Origin: Gammaproteobacteria bacterium
GTDB taxonomy: Bacteria; Pseudomonadota; Gammaproteobacteria; Acidiferrobacterales; Sulfurifustaceae
Assembly (NCBI GenBank): GCA_016199745.1
Contig: JACQFZ010000022.1
Location: forward strand, 248,001-312,000
Length of the DNA stretch: 64,000 bases
Reading direction: 5' to 3'
Shown: in pieces, positions 49,191-57,814 of the stretch
Numbering within the stretch: the first letter of the stretch is position 1
How the letters are laid out: each line of letters opens with the position of its first letter
The notes under the pieces: model-generated
What the model was told of the DNA's origin: nothing
What the model saw: the letters and a program-made list of their open reading frames with translations, nothing else
The model's database searches: none
Position numbers and translations under genes: made by a program

Positions 49191-52100
49191 GTGATCTGGC
49201 GAGTGAGATGCAGCAGTTGTCCGCGCAGGAGAAGCGCAAGTTGCTCGCGCAACTGCTGCAGCAGCGCGCGCGGGTTAAACCGACACACTATCCGTTGTCG
49301 CTGGTCCAGGAGCCGCTGTGGTTTATCGACAGAATGTTGCAGGGCCGCCCGGTCTATCACCAACATGGTGGTTTTCGCATCGTCGGCCAGTTGGATATCA
49401 GTGCGTTCGAACGTGCGTTCGATGAAATCGTCCAGCGTCACGAAGTGATGCGTACCGTCCTGCCAGCGGTAGACGGCCAACCCGTGCAACAAGTGTTGTC
49501 CGATATGCGATTTCAGTTACCGCTGGAGGATCTTTCGGCGTTGACGCCGGACGAGCGCGAGAGTCAGATCAAGACGCTATGCGCTCGTGAGGCCCACGTT
49601 CCGATCGACTTGGAAACAGGACCGCTATGGCGTGCGCGATTATTTCGCCTTGCCGACGATGAATACCTGATTTATCTCAAAATTCACCACATTATTTCCG
49701 ACGGTTGGTCGATCAATGTGGTGATGCAAGAGCTGCTCGCGCTATACCAAAATTTTTCCCAGGACTTGCCGTCGCCGCTGGCGCCGCTGACCCTACAGTA
49801 TCGGGACTATGCCGTTTGGCAACGACAGCGGCTGCAAGGCGCGCGTCTGGAAGAATTGTTGTCGTATTGGCGGCGCAAGCTGGCGCCGCCAATAGCGGCG
49901 ATAGAGTTGCCGCTCAAGGGTCCGCGTCCGGCGATGCAGACGCATCGCGGCGCACATCGACGCATTCATCTGCCGCTCGAGTTGATCGATCGCGCGCGGA
50001 CGTTGGCTCGCACGGAACGGTCGACGTTGTTCATGTTATTGCTGGCGGTATTCAAGCTACTGCTGTCACGTTATTCGTCGCAGAACGACATCGTCGTCGG
50101 TGCGCCGGTGGCCAACCGGTCGCGGCCGGAGTTCGAGCCGCTGGTGGGTTATTTCGCCAGCATGACCGTGTTGCGTACCGATCTTAATGGCGAGCCGACG
50201 TTTCGCCAGTTGTTGCAGCGCGTCCGGGAGACGGTAACGGACGCATTCAAATATCAAGAATTGCCGCTCGAGACGTTGGTCAAAGAGTTGCGGCCGGAAC
50301 GCGATCCCAGTCGGCATCCGCTGTTCCAAGTCATGTTCGTGCTGCAAGCGGGGCGCGGCAACCTGTCGCGTGAAGTACCCGGGGTTAAATTCACGCCGCT
50401 TAAATCCGGCACCGGTTCGTCTAAATTCGATTTGCAACTGGTAGGGGTCAGGCACGCCGATTATTTCAAATTGGCGTTGGGCTACAACTGCGATCTTCTG
50501 GAGAAGGAGGTCGCCGAGCGTATGCTCGATCACTATCAAACCGCGCTTGAGGCGGTTATCGCCGACCCCGACCTACCGATCTCGCGTGTGCCGTTGATGG
50601 GCGCAGACGAGATCCAACGGATATCGGCGCTCGGTTCAGGAGCGTCGTTGCCACTCGTCGAAAATGCGTGTGTGCATCGCCGGTTCGAGCAACAGGCAGC
50701 GGCGACACCCGACACGTTAGCGGTGGAATGCGCCGGCGTACGATTGACCTACGCCGAACTTAATGCACGAGCCAATGGTTTGGCGCGACGCTTGCGTGCA
50801 CTGGGTGTAGCGGCCGATGATCGGGTCGCCGTGTTGTTGGAACGTTCGCCGGCATTCATCGTATCCATCCTTGCCGTCCTCAAAGCGGGTGCCGCTTATG
50901 TGCCGCTCGATACGCAGACGCCGTCGGCACGTTTGCATGAGATCGTGTCGCAGTGTGGTGCACGGGTGCTTATCAGCAGCGTGGTATCGAACCGATTATT
51001 ACCGGTGTTACCGGCCGCCGTGGAGCGCATGGTCATCGAGCGACTCGACGATCTGCCTGCTGACGACGTAAATCTGGTGGCGATAACGCATGCGCACAAT
51101 CTGGCGTACGTCATCTACACCTCGGGTTCGACGGGTAAACCTAAGGGCGTGATGATTGAGCATCGCGCGCTGATGAACTACATCCAGGCGGTCACCGATG
51201 CGTATCAGCTGTGTCCGTCTGATCGCGTGCTGCAATTCGCCTCGCTCAGTTTCGATGCCCACATCGAGGAAATCTTCCCGACACTCTGCGTCGGTGCGGC
51301 GGTGGTGCTGCGTACCGATGCCATGCTCGATAGTTTTTCCGGATTTTCCGAGGCCTGTACCGCAGCTGGTATCACGGTATTGAGCTTGCCGACGGCTTAT
51401 TGGCATGAATGGGTAGCGACATTGACGGCGCACGAGCAGAGGGCACCGCTGCCGTTGCGGCTATTGGTGATCGGCGGCGAACGGGCATTGCCGGAACGGG
51501 TCGCGTCGTGGATCCAGCAGGTTGGTCATGGTGTGTGCCTGCTCAATACCTACGGGCCGACCGAGTCGACCGTAATTGCGACGTGTCACGAGGCGCGGGA
51601 TCCGACATGCGACGACCGGCTGATGCCGGTACCTATCGGTCGACCCATTGCTAACGTACGAGCACGGGTGCTGGACGCGTTCATGCAGTTGGTGCCGGTT
51701 GGCATCATTGGTGAGCTCTATCTGGGCGGCGAAGGCTTGGCGCGCGGTTACCTGGGAGATCCGGCGCTGACAGAGCAACGTTTTGTGCAGGATCCTTTCC
51801 AGAGGGATTCCCAGGTGCGGTTATACCGTACCGGTGACTTGGCGCGCTGGCGCCCGGATGGTGAGCTTGAGTTCATGGGCCGGGTCGACATGCAGGTGAA
51901 GTTGCGCGGATTCCGCGTCGAGCCAGAAGAGATCGAGGCAGTACTGAACGAACATCCCGGTGTCATCCAGGCGGCGGTGGTGACGTGCGTGGGCGCCGTT
52001 GGTTCACCGCGGTTGGTCGCTTGTGTTGTCGGCGGCACTGATGCGCCGTCGCCGTCCGAGCTCAGGGAATTTCTGAGTGAGCAGCTGCCGAAATTTATGG

Positions 52101-53335
52101 TTCCGTCGGCGTTCGTCACGGTATCTGAGTTACCGCTGACGGTGACGGGAAAGATCGATCGTAAGCTGTTAGCCAACGAGGTCGGGCGGCGAGCGGTCGA
52201 GCTGCAAACCGCGTACGAATCGCCGGTCACGGAGACGGAACGGCGCGTGGCCGATATTTTTGGCGAGACGCTGAACGTTCCAAGGGTCGGTCGGCGCGAT
52301 AATTTTTTCGATCTCGGCGGTCACTCGTTGCTGGCCGTGCGCTTAATGACACGGATTCGTGCGGAATTCTCGGTCGAATTGCCATTGGTAGCATTGTTTG
52401 CAAAACCGACGGTAGCGGAACTGGCGATAGCGATCGATGGCCGCCAATCGTCGCTCGAACCGGTCGACACCGGAACGTCGTCGGAGATGGTCCGTATCGT
52501 CGAGAAACTATTCGTCCCCGATTCGGACTCACCACTCGTCGAGTTGGCAGCCGCCGGTAACAGCGAGCGCCCGATGTTTCTGGTGCATGGATTGGGTGGG
52601 CATGTGGCGATTTACGCTGATCTTGCTCGCCGCTTAGGCGAACGTTTGCCGATCTATGGCCTGCAGGCGGCCGGTATTGACGGCAAGCGGGCCGCGCACG
52701 GTGATTTAACGGAGATGGCCTCTTACTATCTGGCGGCAATCCGCGAACGGCAGCCCCGAGGTCCATACCGCCTTGGTGGTTGGTCCATGGGTGGGATGTT
52801 GGTGCTCGAGATGGCGCAGCAGCTGCGCACCCAAGGGCAATCTGTTGAGTTGCTTGCGATGTTCGATACGCACTTACCGAAATCGCAGGAGCCGTCGGCG
52901 GTGCTCGACGATGACGCGGCGATCAAATGGATTGCCGCCCGCTTCGGTGTGCCGGCGCAGATGTTGTTGGCGTTGCCGAAGCGGATGCGCTGGCGGGCGG
53001 TGCTGCAACGTGCGCGCAAGACATTGATTTTACCGCCGGAAATCGGTGAGGAGCAGTTGGAGAATCTCGCGCGAATTTGTCAGCTGCATGTCCAGGCGCT
53101 TACCCGTTACCAGCCGCTGCCTTATGACGGTGAGGTGTTGCTGTTTCGTGCCCATAATCCGACCGCGAAGGCGTCAAGGCGCGCGCGCCGCCACTTTGAT
53201 ACGGCCGAGCGTTGGCAGTCACTTTTTACAAAGCTGACAGAACATCCGGTTCGCGGCAACCACTATGCCATCATGCGTGAGCCTAACATCGAAAATATTG
53301 AACACGCGTTGCTCGAGCGGCTGACCGATCGGTAA
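49187..53335 (+). CDS. Non-ribosomal peptide synthetase, terminal module (C-A-PCP-TE)
   Basis: Single module, 1382 aa, starting at GTG 49187 within the PKS stop. The C domain has HHIISDGWS (His167-Gly173). The A domain has YTSGSTGKPKGVMIEHRALM, NTYGPTESTVIAT, YRTGDLARWRPDG and the catalytic Lys in LTVTGKIDRKLL. Aligned by eye to GrsA, the ten pocket positions read D-A-E-S-V-G-T-V-I-K, close to the lysine code of bacitracin synthetase (DAESIGSVCK), so lysine or a similar basic residue is the best guess. PCP Ser1047 is in DNFFDLGGHSLLAV. TE has Ser1200 in GGWSMGGMLVLE. It would condense the polyketide acyl chain with the amino acid and release the product by hydrolysis or cyclisation. Confidence 0.94.
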   Translation: MSDLASEMQQLSAQEKRKLLAQLLQQRARVKPTHYPLSLVQEPLWFIDRMLQGRPVYHQHGGFRIVGQLDISAFERAFDEIVQRHEVMRTVLPAVDGQPVQQVLSDMRFQLPLEDLSALTPDERESQIKTLCAREAHVPIDLETGPLWRARLFRLADDEYLIYLKIHHIISDGWSINVVMQELLALYQNFSQDLPSPLAPLTLQYRDYAVWQRQRLQGARLEELLSYWRRKLAPPIAAIELPLKGPRPAMQTHRGAHRRIHLPLELIDRARTLARTERSTLFMLLLAVFKLLLSRYSSQNDIVVGAPVANRSRPEFEPLVGYFASMTVLRTDLNGEPTFRQLLQRVRETVTDAFKYQELPLETLVKELRPERDPSRHPLFQVMFVLQAGRGNLSREVPGVKFTPLKSGTGSSKFDLQLVGVRHADYFKLALGYNCDLLEKEVAERMLDHYQTALEAVIADPDLPISRVPLMGADEIQRISALGSGASLPLVENACVHRRFEQQAAATPDTLAVECAGVRLTYAELNARANGLARRLRALGVAADDRVAVLLERSPAFIVSILAVLKAGAAYVPLDTQTPSARLHEIVSQCGARVLISSVVSNRLLPVLPAAVERMVIERLDDLPADDVNLVAITHAHNLAYVIYTSGSTGKPKGVMIEHRALMNYIQAVTDAYQLCPSDRVLQFASLSFDAHIEEIFPTLCVGAAVVLRTDAMLDSFSGFSEACTAAGITVLSLPTAYWHEWVATLTAHEQRAPLPLRLLVIGGERALPERVASWIQQVGHGVCLLNTYGPTESTVIATCHEARDPTCDDRLMPVPIGRPIANVRARVLDAFMQLVPVGIIGELYLGGEGLARGYLGDPALTEQRFVQDPFQRDSQVRLYRTGDLARWRPDGELEFMGRVDMQVKLRGFRVEPEEIEAVLNEHPGVIQAAVVTCVGAVGSPRLVACVVGGTDAPSPSELREFLSEQLPKFMVPSAFVTVSELPLTVTGKIDRKLLANEVGRRAVELQTAYESPVTETERRVADIFGETLNVPRVGRRDNFFDLGGHSLLAVRLMTRIRAEFSVELPLVALFAKPTVAELAIAIDGRQSSLEPVDTGTSSEMVRIVEKLFVPDSDSPLVELAAAGNSERPMFLVHGLGGHVAIYADLARRLGERLPIYGLQAAGIDGKRAAHGDLTEMASYYLAAIRERQPRGPYRLGGWSMGGMLVLEMAQQLRTQGQSVELLAMFDTHLPKSQEPSAVLDDDAAIKWIAARFGVPAQMLLALPKRMRWRAVLQRARKTLILPPEIGEEQLENLARICQLHVQALTRYQPLPYDGEVLLFRAHNPTAKASRRARRHFDTAERWQSLFTKLTEHPVRGNHYAIMREPNIENIEHALLERLTDR

Positions 53336-53358
53336 CGCGAAGGAAGAAGAGAGGAATT

Positions 53359-55023
53359 ATGGGGCTCATATTGTTTCTGCTTAAGGCGTCACGCCGCGTC
53401 GTGCTATTGGCGACGCTTATCGGCGTCATTAGTGGTGTAGCCAGCGTGGCGTTGATAGGACTGATTCATCGCGTGTTACGCGAGCCGGATTCGGCAGCGT
53501 CTATCAATATGTGGCTGTTTATCGGTCTTTGCGTCGTCATTTTAATATCGCGCATTATTTCGCAGTCGTTGTTGACACGGTTATCGCAGCATTCGGTGTC
53601 GGAGCTGATCAAACACCTGTGTGAGCGAATCATGGACGCGCCGCTGCGGCAAATCGAACAACTCGGCGCCGGCCGACTCTATGCCACGCTGACGACCGAT
53701 GTCATCGCGGTCGCCCATGCGTTGAACGCGTTGCCGACGGTATTCGTCAGTGTCATCATCATGCTCTCTGGCATTTTATATCTCGGCTGGTTATCACCGA
53801 TAGCGTTCGTGCCGACGCTGGTGTTCTTGTGCATCGGCGTGCTGAGTTACCGAATGGTCTCGCGCCGTGCACACGTCTATCTGCAACGAGGTCGCGAATA
53901 TCTCGACCAATTGATGCATCACATCGACACCTTAATCAGCGGCGTCAAGGAATTAAAGGTGCATGCCGGTCGCCGGCGGGCGTTTATGGTCGAGCTGTTG
54001 GCGCCGGCTGATGCCAAGGTGCGCGAACAACAGATCGCCGGATTCTCGATTCAAAACACGGCGGCGACGCTCGGGCGATTGCTGTTCTTCGTCGCCATCG
54101 GTTTGTTGATATTCGCGCGGCCGGCGTCGTTTCCGTTGAGTCATGCGACGCTGGTCGCGTATGTGCTGGTGATCCTTTACCTGACAGCGCCGCTGGAACG
54201 CATCATGGCGTGGTTGCCGCTAATGTCACGTGCCCGCGTCGCTTTACGCAAGATCGGTGAATTGCGTTTGACGTTGGAACACGGCGAGGGACTTAATGCG
54301 GCAGCATTGGTGCCGCAATGGCAACGGTTGGAGCTGCGGGGTGTGTGCTACAGCTACGGCGGAAAGTCGGACGCCCATCCATTTGAATTAGGACCGATTG
54401 ATCTCATGCTGTCGCCGGGCGAGTTGGTTTTTATCGTCGGTGGCAACGGCAGCGGCAAGACCACCTTAGCAAAATTGCTGGCCGGTCTATATCTGCCTGA
54501 CAGCGGGCAGCTGTTGCTCGATGGGGTGCCGGTCAACGACGAGAATCGCGCAGTATTTCGGCAATTGTTCAGCCTGGTATTTGCCGATACTCCGGTGTTC
54601 GACGGTCTTATCGGACTTAATCGCGATCGTGTCGAACAACATGCACAGCGCTATCTGGAAACGCTGGAGATCGACGACAAGGTGCGTATTCGCGAGGGGA
54701 TGTTCTCGACGGTTGATCTCTCCCGCGGACAACGAAAACGCTTGGCCTTGCTGACTGCCTATTTAGAAGATCGCCCCATTTACGTTCTGGACGAATGGGC
54801 AGCAGATCAAGACCCCGTGTTCCGACGCGTGTTCTATCAGATGTTACTGCCGGAGCTCAAAGCCCAAGGTAAGACTGCCATCGTGATTAGTCACGATGAC
54901 CGGTACTTCGATATTGCCGATCGCATCGTCACTCTCGATGAGGGACGCATTCGCGACAACGTGACGACCGGGCGAGATTCGCCAACGATTTCCAAGCTAA
55001 CGGCGGAAGAGACGCTGTCGTAG
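53359..55023 (+). CDS. Cyclic-peptide/siderophore-type ABC exporter (SyrD/PvdE family)
   Basis: Half-transporter with fused membrane and ATPase domains, 554 aa. Six hydrophobic segments in the first 300 residues include VVLLATLIGVISGVASVALI and TVFVSVIIMLSGILYLGWL. The nucleotide-binding domain has Walker A GGNGSGKTT (361-369), a signature variant DLSRGQRKRLALL, and Walker B/D-loop in YVLDEWAADQDP. The DEWAADQDP form is characteristic of the cyclic-peptide transporter family. It is 23 bases downstream of the NRPS after AAGAAGAGAGGA. It probably moves the finished product out across the inner membrane. Confidence 0.93.
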   Translation: MGLILFLLKASRRVVLLATLIGVISGVASVALIGLIHRVLREPDSAASINMWLFIGLCVVILISRIISQSLLTRLSQHSVSELIKHLCERIMDAPLRQIEQLGAGRLYATLTTDVIAVAHALNALPTVFVSVIIMLSGILYLGWLSPIAFVPTLVFLCIGVLSYRMVSRRAHVYLQRGREYLDQLMHHIDTLISGVKELKVHAGRRRAFMVELLAPADAKVREQQIAGFSIQNTAATLGRLLFFVAIGLLIFARPASFPLSHATLVAYVLVILYLTAPLERIMAWLPLMSRARVALRKIGELRLTLEHGEGLNAAALVPQWQRLELRGVCYSYGGKSDAHPFELGPIDLMLSPGELVFIVGGNGSGKTTLAKLLAGLYLPDSGQLLLDGVPVNDENRAVFRQLFSLVFADTPVFDGLIGLNRDRVEQHAQRYLETLEIDDKVRIREGMFSTVDLSRGQRKRLALLTAYLEDRPIYVLDEWAADQDPVFRRVFYQMLLPELKAQGKTAIVISHDDRYFDIADRIVTLDEGRIRDNVTTGRDSPTISKLTAEETLS

Positions 55024-55064
55024 CAAACCAAGGCTGACTAGAAACGATCAAGGGAAAAACGATC

Positions 55065-55829
55065 ATGAACGTACTGAAGGAAACGATCAAGGAGACAGGG
55101 TATTCCTCGCTATTTCGGATCAGTTGGTCGACCGAGGAGTTGGCGGCCTTGCGGATCGAAGGCGCCGAAAAGTTGCAAACGGCAACATATAGCCGAGCCG
55201 CCCAATTCGATTTACATCTATCCTGGCCGAGGTTGATGAACTTGGTGACGGATAAAGCAATTACCGCTCGGCTTAGTGAAGTCTTCGAGGAAGACTCGTT
55301 GCAACTGGTCGAGACCCGGTTGTATCCGAAACTGCCGCAATCGGGCGTCAATTGGCATATTGATATTGATCAATTGCAATATTTTGAGCCCAGCCTGCTT
55401 AGCGATGGATCGGGTGACTTTCACTCGATTACGACGTGGTTGGCGCTCGGTGATGTTCCGGTCGAGATGGGCGCGCTTCAGGCCGTGCATTATCGGCATA
55501 TCGATCTACATCGTCTGGTCGAGACCAACCGCAGCCAGCAATTGTCTGCAGCCGGTGGAAAACCATCCCGCCGCTATCAGGAAATTTGCGCCGAGGAAGC
55601 ACAGCGGCTGCGCGACCATATCAAAATTTTTCCGATGAAGGCGGGAGAATTTTGTCTGTTTGATCCGCGCAATCTGCACACGGGTGGCGCTAATGTCACT
55701 AATCAGATTCGGCTAGGGATGGTCCTTCGGTACTGTGCCAGCCGGGTCAAGGTTAATCCGAAATTCTCTAAAAAGAGAAAATTGCAGATTACTCCGATCA
55801 ATTGCGGCAGCGTGGAATCCTTGCAATAA
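55065..55829 (+). CDS. Fe(II)/2-oxoglutarate dioxygenase, PhyH-like
   Basis: Probable tailoring hydroxylase, 254 aa. Iron ligands are His98-x-Asp100 in NWHIDIDQ and the distal His205 in DPRNLHTGGANVT. The 2-oxoglutarate-binding Arg is Arg216 in NQIRLGMVLRYC. This HxD...H...R arrangement is that of phytanoyl-CoA dioxygenase-like enzymes. Candidates for its substrate are the amino-acid residue or the acyl chain; a hydroxyl put in here could be the target of the sulfotransferase domain. It follows the exporter by 41 bases with AAGGGA upstream. The gene looks more A/T-rich than the PKS genes. Confidence 0.85.
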   Translation: MNVLKETIKETGYSSLFRISWSTEELAALRIEGAEKLQTATYSRAAQFDLHLSWPRLMNLVTDKAITARLSEVFEEDSLQLVETRLYPKLPQSGVNWHIDIDQLQYFEPSLLSDGSGDFHSITTWLALGDVPVEMGALQAVHYRHIDLHRLVETNRSQQLSAAGGKPSRRYQEICAEEAQRLRDHIKIFPMKAGEFCLFDPRNLHTGGANVTNQIRLGMVLRYCASRVKVNPKFSKKRKLQITPINCGSVESLQ

Positions 55830-55962
55830 ATTTATCGCGGTTTTAACTGTGTCTGTTTGTCATCGGCCGAAGATCGGTGGTGATGTCGTGCTTTGCCGTT
55901 TTACGGCAACTGCATGGGGGATCCCCGCAGAACTATCAGTTTCCCAGGGAGGCTATCGGACG

Positions 55963-57036
55963 ATGTTTGGAACATATCGAATACTGTTGGCGTTGATGGT
56001 GCTTTCTGGTCATTTGGCGGGTGTCAAAGGTATAGGGACCTATGCCGTTTTCGGGTTCTACACGCTAAGCGGCTATTTAATGACGCTGATTGTTCAGGAG
56101 AGCTACGGATACTCGCGTCGGGGACTATTCAGGTATGGGATGAATCGGATTTTGCGGATCTATCCGATGTATTGGGCGGCGTGCGTCGTATCGATTGTGA
56201 TCATTCTATGGGTGGGGAAGAGTTTTTCCGTCACGCTCCACCCCGGTCTGTACCCGCCGGAGAATGTATTATCGAGTTTAAAAAATGCCTTTATCTTCTT
56301 TCCTACGGGTGGTTACCCGCGTCTGGTTCCTCCCTCGTGGGCGCTCACGGTTGAGTTAGCTTTTTATGCCCTCATCGGACTGGGTCTGTCCAAAAATAGA
56401 CGCAGGGTATTAATGTGGCTTTTGCTTGGGGTCATTTATCACGTTGCCATCAACGTCTTGGGCCTGGGATGGAAATATAAGTACAACGTCCTTCCGGCGG
56501 CATCGCTGCCGTTTTCTTTGGGCGCCTTAATTTACTTTTACAAAGCCGATTTGCTGCGGTTATGGAAAGGGCTCGACCATGGTTTTGCGCCGCCAGTTCT
56601 TATTCTTCTAATATTGTTGAATTGGTACGTCGGCGACATAACCGGTCTAGTCTTTAATTTGTCTTTTTATGTAAACCTGTTGCTCAATGCGATCCTCATC
56701 CTATCGCTGACCAACAATCGCGCCTTACTTTCGATGCCCACACGGTTGGATAAGCGACTGGGAGACTACAGTTACCCAATCTACCTCCTGCATTATCAAA
56801 GCGGATTACTGATCATGGGAGTATGCGCGACGTTGGGTGTCAATATAGGGCGGCCGGATTGGCGATTGGCACTTCTGGCGATTCCGGTTGCCTGCATTCT
56901 GGCCTGGATCTTGATAACAGCAATAGAGCGACCGATCGAAATTATTCGGGACCGGGTCAAAAAAGGCGCGCGGCAGCTGCGCTATCAGGCGATTCCCAAC
57001 GAAGCTGTCGTTCGAAAGGGGTTGAAGGCCGAATAA
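55963..57036 (+). CDS. Membrane acyltransferase 3 (OafA-like)
   Basis: Integral membrane O-acyltransferase, 357 aa, about ten hydrophobic helices. It begins FGTYRILLALMVLSGHLAGV, with the conserved His of the family, followed by FGFYTLSGYLMTLIVQESYG and the basic RYGMNRILRIYPMYWA. DYSYPIYLLHYQSG near the C-terminus is another family hallmark (usually YxIYLxH). It likely transfers an acetyl or other acyl group to the product or to a glycan. I chose the ATG at 55963 after CAGGGAGG; the open frame runs 76 unconserved codons further up. Base composition looks lower in G+C than the cluster core. It is the last intact gene before the rimP operon. Confidence 0.88.
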   Translation: MFGTYRILLALMVLSGHLAGVKGIGTYAVFGFYTLSGYLMTLIVQESYGYSRRGLFRYGMNRILRIYPMYWAACVVSIVIILWVGKSFSVTLHPGLYPPENVLSSLKNAFIFFPTGGYPRLVPPSWALTVELAFYALIGLGLSKNRRRVLMWLLLGVIYHVAINVLGLGWKYKYNVLPAASLPFSLGALIYFYKADLLRLWKGLDHGFAPPVLILLILLNWYVGDITGLVFNLSFYVNLLLNAILILSLTNNRALLSMPTRLDKRLGDYSYPIYLLHYQSGLLIMGVCATLGVNIGRPDWRLALLAIPVACILAWILITAIERPIEIIRDRVKKGARQLRYQAIPNEAVVRKGLKAE

Positions 57037-57056
57037 TCGCTAGAGAAGGAACTCAT

Positions 57057-57083
57057 ATGTTGTTATTATGGCAGCGAATTTAG
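57057..57083 (+). other. Eight-codon mini-ORF with good ribosome site at the cluster edge
   Basis: GAGAAGGA precedes an ATG at 57057 that opens MLLLWQRI and then stops. This looks like the start of a gene lost by deletion at the right edge of the cluster, or a leader peptide. The 148 bases from the acyltransferase stop to the rimP promoter contain it, a weak five-base hairpin (57087-57099) and nothing else I can identify. Confidence 0.35.
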
Positions 57084-57184
57084 CGGCCTACGCTGTAGGA
57101 ATTTAGTCCCCCTACCTAGTTCATTATTTGCTGTTTAGTCTTAGTCAGCGGTGTGCGTCCCTCGGCAAATAAAGTCCTGGGGGC

Positions 57185-57213
57185 TTTCCGCTTTGCCGTT
57201 TGGTGCTTATAAT
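57185..57213 (+). promoter_or_regulatory. Promoter of the rimP-nusA-infB operon
   Basis: TTTCCG (57185-57190) and a perfect TATAAT (57208-57213) are 17 bases apart. A G+C-rich stretch CCCGCCCG just downstream of the -10 is reminiscent of a stringent discriminator. The position, about 115 bases upstream of rimP, fits the leader of this operon in relatives. Confidence 0.75.
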
Positions 57214-57243
57214 TCCCGCCCGTTGTTATTGGGGTGTAACGAG

Positions 57244-57264
57244 AAGTGGGCCGCGCGCCCACTT
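57244..57264 (+). terminator. Leader hairpin (attenuator-like) of rimP operon
   Basis: Stem AAGTGGGC (57244-57251) with GCCCACTT (57257-57264), loop CGCGC, then TTGTGTTT. It is a typical intrinsic-terminator shape in the leader between the promoter and rimP. A similar G/C hairpin with a T-tract is known in leaders of this operon in enterobacteria. Attenuation that responds to NusA level is plausible. Confidence 0.7.
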
Positions 57265-57329
57265 TTGTGTTTATAGATTTTCCGAAAAAAGTTCTTCCAT
57301 GAACTTTTTTCCTGGTGGAACAAAGGGTT

Positions 57330-57788
57330 ATGAGCCGCGTGCATCCCGCCCTTCGAGGGCTTATTGAGTCGGGCGTGCAGGCGCTCGGGTTCGAATTGGT
57401 CGATGTCGAGCTTGCCGGTGGTCGTGAGCATCGGTTATTGCGCGTATATATAGATAGCCCGCGCGGCATAACGGTCGACAACTGCGCCAAGGTTAGCCGC
57501 CAGCTGTCGGCGATTCTCGACGTCGAGGATCCGTTTCCCGGAAGTTACCTGCTTGAGGTGTCTTCGCCGGGGCTCGATCGGCCGTTGGTGACACCGGCGG
57601 ATTATCACCGGTTTCAGGGTGAGACGATCAAGGTGCGGTTGCTGCAAGCGTTGGCCAGTGGCCGGCGTAATTTTACCGGACGCCTGTTAGAGGTGGCGAA
57701 CGATCACATCGTGATCGACGTCGACAGCGAACGTTTTGACTTGCCGTTCGATGCGATCGATCGGGCGAAACTTGTGCCCCAGGTGTAA
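57330..57788 (+). CDS. rimP: Ribosome maturation factor RimP
   Basis: 30S assembly factor, 152 aa from the ATG at 57330. It matches the family along its length: LIESGVQALGFELVDVELAG, LRVYIDSPRGITVDNCAKVS, LDVEDPFPGSYLLEVSSPGL, DRPLVTPADYHRF, and the C-terminal IDRAKLVPQV of the SH3-like domain. A GTG at 57315 is in frame but has no ribosome site and adds five residues. GGTGGA at 57314-57319 suits the ATG. It heads the rimP-nusA-infB operon. Confidence 0.96.
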   Translation: MSRVHPALRGLIESGVQALGFELVDVELAGGREHRLLRVYIDSPRGITVDNCAKVSRQLSAILDVEDPFPGSYLLEVSSPGLDRPLVTPADYHRFQGETIKVRLLQALASGRRNFTGRLLEVANDHIVIDVDSERFDLPFDAIDRAKLVPQV

Positions 57789-57814
57789 ACGACGTACGTT
57801 GACGGAAATTCGAT

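Noticed and set aside
57087-57099. CCTAC-GCT-GTAGG hairpin as terminator of the biosynthetic operon
   Set aside because: Five base pairs with a three-base loop and no T-run is too weak to call.
57104-57118. Possible attachment-site copy of the tRNA-fMet 3' end at the right border (CCCCCTACC)
   Set aside because: Only about nine bases resemble CCCCCGCTACCA, with a gap. No integrase gene is in the block. This is within chance.
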